In this document: positions 17,821-25,398 of the stretch, piece after piece
How the letters are laid out: each line of letters opens with the position of its first letter
Numbering within the stretch: position 1 is the stretch's first letter
NCBI RefSeq assembly: GCF_023008165.1
Contig: NZ_JAKQZA010000008.1
Span: 84,478-148,477 of the forward strand
From: Kordiimonas laminariae
GTDB lineage: Bacteria; Pseudomonadota; Alphaproteobacteria; Sphingomonadales; Kordiimonadaceae
DNA: 64,000 nucleotides
Direction of reading: 5' to 3'
Position numbers and translations under genes: made by a program
The notes under the pieces: model-generated
What the model was told of the DNA's origin: nothing
What the model saw: only the letters and a program-made list of their open reading frames with translations
The model's database searches: none

Positions 17821-19920
17821 TTATTCTGTGGAAAACCCTCTATCAAGAAGGCTCTTCTCCAATTGTTTCAGTTGTTCGCTATTGCTCACAGCACTCAGTA
17901 ATTTATGTAGTGAGCGCATATAGTGAGGGTGTTGCTTTTCTCTGGCGGCAATAGAATGCAATACAGAAGTATCACTTTCTAAATATTGAATTACCTGTTC
18001 GACTTCCGAAAATTGTCCAGCTTCTCTGAGAGCTTCAATTTTCAACGCATACGCTAACAATAAAGTTCTTCGCCCTTCTTTAACGACAAAAGCTTGCTGC
18101 GCATTTGATAAAATGCGATCTAAAATATCAGTGATTTTAGAAATGTTATCTTGCTCTAATTTTAGCTCCTTATTGATCCGGTAATTTAGGAGGCTAACAG
18201 AGAAATCGAAATGCGCTCTAGATTTTGGGCGTACTATTGCCCTACCTAATACTTCCTGTGAAATAGTTTTTACATCTTCTAACTGAGTACGTGACGCTGA
18301 ATATTGACCGTCAGCATAATAGGCTTTAGCCAAACCTATCTGCATATAACCTTGTTGCATTTTCTTATTAAAATTTGCCTCATCTGCGGTACTAATCTCT
18401 TTAGCTACAGCGACCGCCTGAATGAAATAAGTGATCGCATCTTTATATTTTCCTTGATACATTTTCAGCAGGGCAAGAGCATGGAGTGGCGCAATTAATT
18501 CACTATGAAAAACCTTATTTTTAGGATTTTTCTCGTGCAAATCTCGTAAAATACTTAACTCTTTTTGGCGTGCTTCTTCGACCTCATCAGCATGTCCAAA
18601 CCTCAATAAAGCATCTGCTATCCAAGCGTATGTATCCGCAATCTTTGCCTTTAAATTATTATCCTCCGGCATTTTTAATGCTAGATTTTGCCGAATTTGT
18701 AATGTCTTCTGATAGCTATGGTGAGCCGCTACTGGCTGAGATAAACTTAGTAATTGCAAGGTGCCTATGTTACTATGCGCATAGGCTAGTTCCTTTTGCC
18801 ATTCAATATTATATGGCTCCATATCCACCAATCGCTCAGCAAGGCGCTTATATTCTTGCATTGCTACTGAAGCAGCTTCAGAATCCCTCGCAGACAAAGC
18901 CTGATTTCCTAGATAAAAAACACTCTGAGCATGCTCAAAAATACGTTGAGGGTTATCCGGGTCCCTTGCAAGTAAAACCGCCGTCGCTTGTTGTGCACTG
19001 CTGTACATCTTGCCAGCTTCTATAGCTTTTCCCCTGCGGTCTTGAATCTGTCCTAAAAGATGAAACGCCCTTGAGCGGCGGCCCATGGCATCATCAGATA
19101 CATCATCCAAATCCTGCGCGTTATAATAATCCACAGCTTTGGTACCCACAGCATCAAGCACATCAAGCCGGCCAACAGGTTCCAATTTATCGCGCAGATC
19201 AGTGAGCATAAATTCGATTAAATCTTCCGCTTCAGCACGGTGCCGCTCGGCAGCATTTCGTGCTGTAGTTGCTTGATAGGTTAATGCACCCATCACTATC
19301 ATGCCCAGAATGCTGGCGCTCGTGATAGCCATCACGCGGCGCTGCTTTCTTTGCAGTTCTCGCTCCACCAACTGATCAAGCCCAACCCCAAGTAGGCCTG
19401 CGATCAGCTTCTGAATACCTCTCTTTCGGCCATCTGATTGCTCGCGAATATCAGCTGCTATAGGTTCTGTACGAATATGTGAGAGCGTACCAGCGGGGGA
19501 GATACGGTACCGGAGGGCTGGTGGAAAACATTCCACCTCTTTATCATCAGTATCAGAAGCCCACGGCTCCCCTGAAAGAATCAAAGGCAGAACATATTTT
19601 TCACCGCGTAACTTTTTGAATTCGATAATTTCTTTGTTGACCCAGCGAGAAGCTGCCGCAGAAGGTGAACACAAAACAATCATGAACTCAGATTGCCCTA
19701 AAGCCTTCGCAACCTCAGCTGTAAGATCTTCCGCAACAGGCAATTCTTCACGGTCTCGAAAAAACTGCCCCAATTTCAACGGCACAACACCAATACCCGT
19801 TGTTTTACCCACCAATCTTTTGGGTACTTTATATTTTTCCAACTCTTTGTGGATCTCTTCCCCAAGAGCAGCGTCTTTGTGGCTATAGCTGATAAACGCT
19901 TTATACTTATAGTTGCTCAC
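17821..19920 (-). CDS. TIR domain - transmembrane - TPR protein
   Basis: 699 residues. TIR domain at about 1-145 (YKAFISYSHKDAALGEEI; W93-V-N-K-E97 matches the WxxxE motif whose Glu is catalytic in NAD+-cleaving TIRs), one TM helix at about 196-216 (ITSASILGMIVMGALTY), then a long TPR region (about 260-690). Topology would place TIR in the cytosol and TPRs in the periplasm or the reverse. Start is GTG at 19920 with AGGAGAG upstream. First gene of the cassette; a CRP-type box lies 84-102 bases before the start. Could be NADase effector or a sensor scaffold; TIR identification is sure, role is inferred. Confidence 0.88.
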   Translation of the reverse strand: MSNYKYKAFISYSHKDAALGEEIHKELEKYKVPKRLVGKTTGIGVVPLKLGQFFRDREELPVAEDLTAEVAKALGQSEFMIVLCSPSAAASRWVNKEIIEFKKLRGEKYVLPLILSGEPWASDTDDKEVECFPPALRYRISPAGTLSHIRTEPIAADIREQSDGRKRGIQKLIAGLLGVGLDQLVERELQRKQRRVMAITSASILGMIVMGALTYQATTARNAAERHRAEAEDLIEFMLTDLRDKLEPVGRLDVLDAVGTKAVDYYNAQDLDDVSDDAMGRRSRAFHLLGQIQDRRGKAIEAGKMYSSAQQATAVLLARDPDNPQRIFEHAQSVFYLGNQALSARDSEAASVAMQEYKRLAERLVDMEPYNIEWQKELAYAHSNIGTLQLLSLSQPVAAHHSYQKTLQIRQNLALKMPEDNNLKAKIADTYAWIADALLRFGHADEVEEARQKELSILRDLHEKNPKNKVFHSELIAPLHALALLKMYQGKYKDAITYFIQAVAVAKEISTADEANFNKKMQQGYMQIGLAKAYYADGQYSASRTQLEDVKTISQEVLGRAIVRPKSRAHFDFSVSLLNYRINKELKLEQDNISKITDILDRILSNAQQAFVVKEGRRTLLLAYALKIEALREAGQFSEVEQVIQYLESDTSVLHSIAAREKQHPHYMRSLHKLLSAVSNSEQLKQLEKSLLDRGFSTE

Positions 19921-20004
19921 TATGCTCTCTCCTTCACAGTGCAGCTTTCATATACAACTATATCGGCACGCTAAAACCCGCGAGGCAAGCGGAAATTCAA
20001 TGCA

Positions 20005-20022
20005 GCGTGATGAAGATCACGC
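20005..20022. promoter_or_regulatory. CRP-type box GTGA-N6-TCAC
   Basis: The sequence GCGTGATGAAGATCACGC is a perfect inverted repeat with CGTGA-N6-TCACG, close to the CRP consensus TGTGA-N6-TCACA. It sits in the divergent region between the TIR cassette (start 19920) and the 20111 gene. The Crp-like protein from 14881 has the matching recognition residues (R-E-x3-R). Confidence 0.6.
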
Positions 20023-20110
20023 GTAGAGCCCACAATAGTTTGATAAGAATTAATTTCACGAGGTAATTACAAGCCAACAACGGCAAAACATCAAGATTGG
20101 TTAGCATCCA

Positions 20111-20485
20111 ATGGAACTGTTAAAAATAATAGATTTCATAGCCTTATCCGCTACCGCTACGTTGTTTTTCGTTGGGCTTAAATACTCGGTTGCGATCATT
20201 ACTAACTGGGTTTGCGCAGTGGTATCAGGGGGATACCACTATGTAATAAAAGGCTCAGTTCGCGCACCACTTTCTGTTTCTGAATTATATCAGTTCATAA
20301 GTGAAGCGCTATTTTACGGTGTAACATTTCTGAGCTTGCCTGTGCTGGTTTCCAGCATGAGTGGTAACTGGGGAATGGGGGAACTCACGCTTATACTCGC
20401 GGGAAGTATGCTCCTTGCAACACCTAGCATACTCTACAAAGTAGATAAGCTATTGAAAGGAAATAACACTGCGGCTGTTCCATAA
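20111..20485 (+). CDS. Hypothetical membrane protein, 124 aa
   Basis: Three to four hydrophobic segments (about 7-27, 32-45, 65-85, 92-110: IDFIALSATATLFFVGLKYS, FYGVTFLSLPVLVSSM, LTLILAGSMLLATPSIL). Inner-membrane protein without recognised domain. Divergent from the TIR cassette and sharing its control region including the CRP-type box, so coregulation is possible. A strong terminator follows about 135 bases after the stop. Confidence 0.6.
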   Translation: MELLKIIDFIALSATATLFFVGLKYSVAIITNWVCAVVSGGYHYVIKGSVRAPLSVSELYQFISEALFYGVTFLSLPVLVSSMSGNWGMGELTLILAGSMLLATPSILYKVDKLLKGNNTAAVP

Positions 20486-20620
20486 TATGGAATGTCTGGA
20501 AGAGTTACTCGAGATTTAGTGCAGCTCTCTCCCTCATGGTGCCCATCCCCATCATACCCTGCTGGTCCCACGGTATCATGAAGAATTTAAAGCGCCCCGC
20601 TTTACTGTACTAAATCTTTC

Positions 20621-20660
20621 GTGCCAGTCAGTTTTACGGTTACTGACTGGCACATTTTTA
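20621..20660 (+). terminator. Rho-independent terminator
   Basis: A perfect 12-bp stem, GTGCCAGTCAGT (20621-20632) and ACTGACTGGCAC (20642-20653), with a 9-base loop, followed by ATTTTTATTTT. Reads in the plus direction, ending the 20111 transcript. The T tract runs into the stop of the convergent TetR gene. Confidence 0.88.
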
Positions 20661-21329
20661 TTTTGAGGAACTTTTATGAAGCGTACATAACTCAATCGCT
20701 GCATCAATCAAGTTATCCAGAATGCCCATACCAAGTTTCAATCTGATATCTCGCGCTTTCCCTTCACCTAACACCGTAAGATTCATAGTGAAACCTGAAA
20801 CCTGATGAATGAAGAGCGCTACCTGATAAAGATCATCCCGGTCAGCTCTATATCCAAAACGATCAAACAATGTGATGATACGAGTAGTGAAATTATGGAT
20901 GTGGGTTTCACGAAGTTCGGCGATTTCCGGCACACGGCCAATTACCTTCATGATCTCGATATATACCTCGTTATCCAGATACTGATTTTCATAAATACGC
21001 TTATAAAGACGGTGAAACATCTCATAGATATCTGATGCCTGATCATCAACCGTATTATAAATATCTTCAAAATCCGCATTTATGTGATCGTACCACCGAA
21101 GCGTTAAAGCATAGAGAATTGTCTCTTTATCTTCAAAATACTGATAAAGTGTACCAATACTCATACCCGCCTTTTTCGCGATATGATTAGTAGTAAGCTT
21201 GCTATAACCATATTCAAATAACAGCTCACTCGTTGCATCGAGAATTTTACTAACTGTATTTTCACCGCGTTTCGTTAGCGGCACACGCCTTTTGGCTTTG
21301 CCCATGCCACGAGGCATCTCTTTGTTCAT
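20658..21329 (-). CDS. TetR/AcrR-family regulator
   Basis: 223 residues. N-terminal HTH: VSKILDATSELLFEYGYSKL then TNHIAKKAGMSIGTLYQYF, a standard TetR domain, and a variable helical ligand domain. A basic leader (GKAKRRVPLTKRG) precedes the HTH. Upstream and in the same orientation as nothing nearer than the monooxygenase pair (21529-22842), from which it is 200 bases away, so it could regulate these reductive/electrophile-stress genes, by inference only. Confidence 0.92.
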   Translation of the reverse strand: MNKEMPRGMGKAKRRVPLTKRGENTVSKILDATSELLFEYGYSKLTTNHIAKKAGMSIGTLYQYFEDKETILYALTLRWYDHINADFEDIYNTVDDQASDIYEMFHRLYKRIYENQYLDNEVYIEIMKVIGRVPEIAELRETHIHNFTTRIITLFDRFGYRADRDDLYQVALFIHQVSGFTMNLTVLGEGKARDIRLKLGMGILDNLIDAAIELCTLHKSSSK

Positions 21330-21528
21330 TTAGTCAGCCCTGAAAGTTACTCCGATTATCTTCATCCCCCATCAAGGCTCTATTCAAACATGCCACTCGC
21401 TATTTTTGCAATAAAATATCATGTGCATGAGTGGCCTTTAAATTTTAGCCAAAGAAGTAGTGTTTTTGAGCAAGAGAGAAATAAGGAAACACTACTTCAA
21501 ATTTTTAAGACCGAACGATTTCGCTACA

Positions 21529-21819
21529 TCAGGTAATATGGGTCATCTCATGCACAATGAACTCCTTCACTGCACCCTCAACCGCTTTCGAATAAGTAGC
21601 TAAATGCGGTGCCGCCATATGCTTCTGCCATACCGCACGCGATTCCCAGTTTTCATAAAACATGAAAACCGAAGGATCATCATTATCCTGATGAAGGTCA
21701 TACTGAAGGCATCCTTCTTCGGCGAGGGTTGGTGCCACAAGTTTTTTCAGCTCCGCCTTCACAAGTTCCATCTTATCTGCATGAGCTTTAATATGGGCAA
21801 CAATCGTGAGCTTTGTCAT
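21529..21819 (-). CDS. Antibiotic biosynthesis monooxygenase (YgiN-like quinol monooxygenase)
   Basis: 96 residues, ABM ferredoxin-like fold. Pattern: LTIVAHIKAHADKMELVKAE, LAEEGCLQYDLHQDNDDPSV, FMFYENWESRAVWQKHMAAP. Members act as cofactor-free quinol oxygenases or on small aromatics. Starts 6 bases after the stop of the oxidoreductase gene, so cotranscribed. Quinone redox chemistry is the likely shared theme. Confidence 0.9.
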   Translation of the reverse strand: MTKLTIVAHIKAHADKMELVKAELKKLVAPTLAEEGCLQYDLHQDNDDPSVFMFYENWESRAVWQKHMAAPHLATYSKAVEGAVKEFIVHEMTHIT

Positions 21820-21825
21820 TCTGCT

Positions 21826-22842
21826 TTACTCCGCTTTCATACCGTCAAGAACAGTTTTGCCGATTGAAGCACCACTTTCCTGTGCTACATGGGCTGCCTT
21901 TAAATTCTCCACCGTCATCGCGCCTATATTCCTTGTAACCGTAGACTTTAATATGCCTTTATCCAGCATGTCAGAAACCCGGGTCAAAAGTTGGTGCTGT
22001 GCATCCATATCTTCTGTTTGGAACATGGAACGCGTAAACATAAACTCCCAACTGAAAGAAAGGGCTTTTGGCTTTATTGATGCCATATCAAGGGATTGTG
22101 GATCATCAATCAGGGCAATATGTCCCCGGGGTTTGATAAGCTCAACAATGGCACCAAAGTGCTTATCTGTGTGAGTGAGCGACGCAACATATTTGGGCTG
22201 AATACCAAGTGATTTAATTTCCTCATCAAGCGGGTTCCGGTGATTGATAACATGATCAGCCCCCATTTCTTTTACCCAAGTTTCTGTATCTGCTCTGGAA
22301 GCTGTCGCAATAACCGTTAAACTCGTAAGCTGTTTTGCGAGTTGAATAAGAATAGATCCAACGCCACCAGCAGCACCGACAATAAGAAGAGCTTCTCCTT
22401 CTCCATCTCCTTCCTTCAAGCCAAAACTATCAAAAAGAATTTCCCACGCGGTAATACTGGTAAGCGGCAAGCCAGCGGCCTCTGCAAACTCAAGTGACGA
22501 CGGCTTTTTCCCAACAATTCGTTCATCAACCAGTTGATATTCCGCATTTGAACCGGGACGGGTTATATCACCCGCATAAAACACTTCATCACCCGGCTGG
22601 AATAGAGTTACATCAGCTCCAACGGCTTTTACTGTGCCTGCAGCGTCAAAACCCAAAACGCGAGGGCTACCATCTTCCAGCTGCATCAAAGCACGGACCT
22701 TCACATCCACTGGATTCATGGAAACGCCCTGAACCTTTACCAGAATATCTTTTGGGCCCGGAACAGGTATATCTGTTTCAAATTCAACGAGCGAATTCAC
22801 CGCTGTAATTGGGCCTGTTTCACTATAACCAATCGCTTTCAT
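21826..22842 (-). CDS. Zinc-type alcohol dehydrogenase-like / quinone oxidoreductase (MDR)
   Basis: 338 residues of the medium-chain reductase superfamily. GroES-like N-terminus ([25 protein letters not shown]) and Rossmann domain ([21 protein letters not shown]). The catalytic and structural zinc cysteines of true ADHs are absent, so an NADPH:quinone or enone reductase (ZADH family) is expected. Divergent from a LysR gene at 22948 and coupled with the monooxygenase gene. Confidence 0.92.
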   Translation of the reverse strand: MKAIGYSETGPITAVNSLVEFETDIPVPGPKDILVKVQGVSMNPVDVKVRALMQLEDGSPRVLGFDAAGTVKAVGADVTLFQPGDEVFYAGDITRPGSNAEYQLVDERIVGKKPSSLEFAEAAGLPLTSITAWEILFDSFGLKEGDGEGEALLIVGAAGGVGSILIQLAKQLTSLTVIATASRADTETWVKEMGADHVINHRNPLDEEIKSLGIQPKYVASLTHTDKHFGAIVELIKPRGHIALIDDPQSLDMASIKPKALSFSWEFMFTRSMFQTEDMDAQHQLLTRVSDMLDKGILKSTVTRNIGAMTVENLKAAHVAQESGASIGKTVLDGMKAE

Positions 22843-22947
22843 ATCATTATCTTTCTGCTGAATAACTTATCTATCCCCAATGTAATCATTCAGGTACGCA
22901 TGATAATCTTGATTGATACGAAATCATTATTCGGATATTTTTGATAA

Positions 22948-23832
22948 ATGGATATTCTTTCACTCAGGTTATTTCTCAGAGTAGCTGCGCTTGGCGCGGT
23001 CTCCGCAGCTGCGCGAGATTTATCTTTATCGCCAGCAAGCGCGAGTGCCCGGCTTTCAAAACTTGAAGAAACAGTAGGTTTCATCCTCTTCAACCGAACA
23101 ACACGAGCTGTATCACTCACCACTGACGGCGCTGCTTTCCATCCGTATGCCGAGCAGATGATTGAAACACTGGAAAACGGTTTGAATATGGTAAGCGGTA
23201 ATAACAAAGCCACTCATGGTCAGCTTCGCGTTACTATGCCCGGATCTTTTGCGCGAATGCACATCATCCCGTATCTGGCTGAATTCCATGAGAAGTTCCC
23301 GGACATCCAGCTTGACCTCAGGCTATCAGATGAAGTGCTCGATCTTGTGGAAGGTGCCTATGACCTCAGCATCAGAAACGCCCCCCTTGCAGACAGCAGC
23401 ATGATTGCGCGTAAGCTCGCTCCAGATAAACGCCTACTGCTTGCCTCACCAGATTACATAGAGAAACACGGCGCACCTACATCACCAGAAGATTTAAAGC
23501 ACCACCGCTGTGTTATTTTAGGGGAAAGGAGCAGTTGGAAATTTAAGGATGGCCAATCTGTTCAAGTACCGTGTAGCCACGTTGTAAACGATGGTGAAGC
23601 CATGCGCATGATGCTCAAACAAGGCCTCGGGATCGGTATGAAATCACTATGGAACGGTTACCAGGAAATCAGTAAAGGTACGCTTGTTGAAGTGATGCCT
23701 GATTATCCTCTTCTCACAGAATCAGCTATCTGGGCCATTTACCCTAGCAATCGTATCATCGCCCCCAAGGTGCGAGTCTTTATTGATTTCCTCCTAATGA
23801 AATTTAAGCCCACCGCTCCATGGGAAGAATAA
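22948..23832 (+). CDS. LysR-family transcriptional regulator
   Basis: 294 residues. HTH: LRLFLRVAALGAVSAAARDL, SPASASARLSKLEETVGFI; effector domain with LLASPDYIEKHGAPTSPEDL. DmlR-like group. The divergent arrangement with the MDR reductase and monooxygenase genes, separated by 105 bases, is the classic layout for LysR control of its neighbour. Convergent with the following hypothetical gene. Confidence 0.92.
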   Translation: MDILSLRLFLRVAALGAVSAAARDLSLSPASASARLSKLEETVGFILFNRTTRAVSLTTDGAAFHPYAEQMIETLENGLNMVSGNNKATHGQLRVTMPGSFARMHIIPYLAEFHEKFPDIQLDLRLSDEVLDLVEGAYDLSIRNAPLADSSMIARKLAPDKRLLLASPDYIEKHGAPTSPEDLKHHRCVILGERSSWKFKDGQSVQVPCSHVVNDGEAMRMMLKQGLGIGMKSLWNGYQEISKGTLVEVMPDYPLLTESAIWAIYPSNRIIAPKVRVFIDFLLMKFKPTAPWEE

Positions 23833-23837
23833 CAAGG

Positions 23838-24197
23838 TTAATTTGCTAACATACATTTTACGATCAAATCAAATGTATGGCTTTTCGATGGACCAAATAA
23901 ATCATGAGCATAGAGAATAGCTTCTGGCCAATCTGAATCCTGATACTGAATGAAAGCTGCATAAAATGCTTCTTTCACCTCTTCCTCTTTAGCTCCGTTA
24001 TGTAGTTTGCCGTCAATACGCATGGCCATCAATAAAAGCCCTAACCAGCGCTCAAGATTCTTATCCTGTTTACAGCCCCAGAATTTTTGCCACAGGCTGG
24101 GGTTCGTTTTGGCGATATAACACTTAGCCATGCAAGGCAGGATTTTCTGCATCACATGGTCTGTATAAGACAGAGCATTTGTGTTGATCATCAGCAT
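23838..24197 (-). CDS. Hypothetical protein
   Basis: Unrecognised soluble protein. Open from 24236, but the first 13 codons are atypical and the ATG at 24197 (MLMINTNALSYTDHVM) or 24191, with GGAAA ahead, is a likelier start; about 119 residues. Features: a Trp/Cys-rich segment (LWQKFWGCKQDKNLERWLG) and a helical C-terminus. Divergent from the secreted protein starting at 24342. No function inferred. Confidence 0.55.
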   Translation of the reverse strand: MLMINTNALSYTDHVMQKILPCMAKCYIAKTNPSLWQKFWGCKQDKNLERWLGLLLMAMRIDGKLHNGAKEEEVKEAFYAAFIQYQDSDWPEAILYAHDLFGPSKSHTFDLIVKCMLAN

Positions 24198-24341
24198 TTT
24201 CCGTGAACCCTTTTGGATAAGCATTCGCATATTCACAGGGTCAACGGATCAATGATAAAACCACCTCCAATAAAAATGCTTTGGAGGCACTCTTTCCGTC
24301 ATCTCGTTAGAGAAGAAATATATTATTTCCGGAGAGTATCA

Positions 24342-25394
24342 GTGCCTCACTGCTTCAAAAGCCTGTTTATATACGTTCTATTTGTCAGTCATGCTGCTTT
24401 AGCTGGCGATATAAAAGAACCCAAGTTACTGAGTGATAGTTCCTACAGCGAATACTGGGAACAGCAGTTTCTTTTTGAAAATAAAACTCTGGCTACCTCT
24501 CAGTTCCTCATCACCAACCTGCCCTTCAGCAAACACCACGGTATTATGGTGGGTACTTTGAAAGAACCTTCCAAAGACAGCATCATTATTAAAAATGGCC
24601 GGAAAAAAACCGGCTGGTTTTACAGCACAGAACCTGCAGAAACCATGAGCATTTTCCAACACAAACTCATAGCCGATGAAAAAGGTTATTTGATGCAGCT
24701 CCATAACACCGCTGCTGAAGTAGATGTGCTGTTCACGAAAGACTATCAGGCCATAAATCTGATCCCGAAAAATGAAGCAGAAAACCTGCCACAGGTCACT
24801 TTATATGCACCTGCTGCACAAGCTTATGGCCGCTGGCGGGCTGGACCAGAAATTGGTGGTGCAGGTGAAAACGGTAACTGGCTAGATTTAGGATGGGGTT
24901 TCGGTTACGGCCTTCATGTAGTGCACACAGAAACCCCAAACAAACAATTAAAGAAGTGGATACGTTTTTCAGGCCTGACTGAAAACAAAGAAGCCGCCCC
25001 AATTCTCCATATTTTTGAAACTCCCTCAGGCAGACAAATTCGCTCACTCACACTTATGCAAAAAACAGGGAAACCTACCACATTTGAAAATATCACTTTC
25101 AAACCAATCACACCAATGAGCTGGCAGATTACCGGTATATCTGGCGATAGTACTATGAAAGGAGAGATTGCCATCTCTGAACCCCTCGATGTTTTTAATC
25201 TCAAAGACCAACTGAATGCCATAGAAAAACTGGCGGCTGGATCTATGGCAGATGTGGAACGCCACAAATATCTGACCACATACCAATTCACATTGACCAC
25301 AGGTGAAAGCGTAAAAGCCTTCACGGGCAATGCTCTTATGGAAAATATCATCTTCGGGAAAGAACAGAAAAAGCGCCCACGGCGCCGGAGATAG
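24342..25394 (+). CDS. Secreted protein of unknown function, 350 aa
   Basis: GTG start at 24342 chosen: GGAGAG lies 7 bases before it and it places the signal peptide (CFKSLFIYVLFVSHAALA|GD) at the N-terminus, while the upstream open stretch lacks such features. The mature part is beta-rich (LYAPAAQAYGRWRAGPEIGG, WLDLGWGFGYGLHVVHTE) and ends in a basic KKRPRRRR tail. The fold may be AttH/CrtC-like lipocalin, tentative. Convergent with the TonB receptor, 4 bases apart. Periplasmic or outer-membrane associated. Confidence 0.6.
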   Translation: MPHCFKSLFIYVLFVSHAALAGDIKEPKLLSDSSYSEYWEQQFLFENKTLATSQFLITNLPFSKHHGIMVGTLKEPSKDSIIIKNGRKKTGWFYSTEPAETMSIFQHKLIADEKGYLMQLHNTAAEVDVLFTKDYQAINLIPKNEAENLPQVTLYAPAAQAYGRWRAGPEIGGAGENGNWLDLGWGFGYGLHVVHTETPNKQLKKWIRFSGLTENKEAAPILHIFETPSGRQIRSLTLMQKTGKPTTFENITFKPITPMSWQITGISGDSTMKGEIAISEPLDVFNLKDQLNAIEKLAAGSMADVERHKYLTTYQFTLTTGESVKAFTGNALMENIIFGKEQKKRPRRRR

Positions 25395-25398
25395 GCTT

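Noticed and set aside
15540..19920. Canonical Thoeris, Pycsar or CBASS
   Set aside because: No ThsA-like NADase, no CNB-fused TIR effector and no CD-NTase; only partial similarity of parts.
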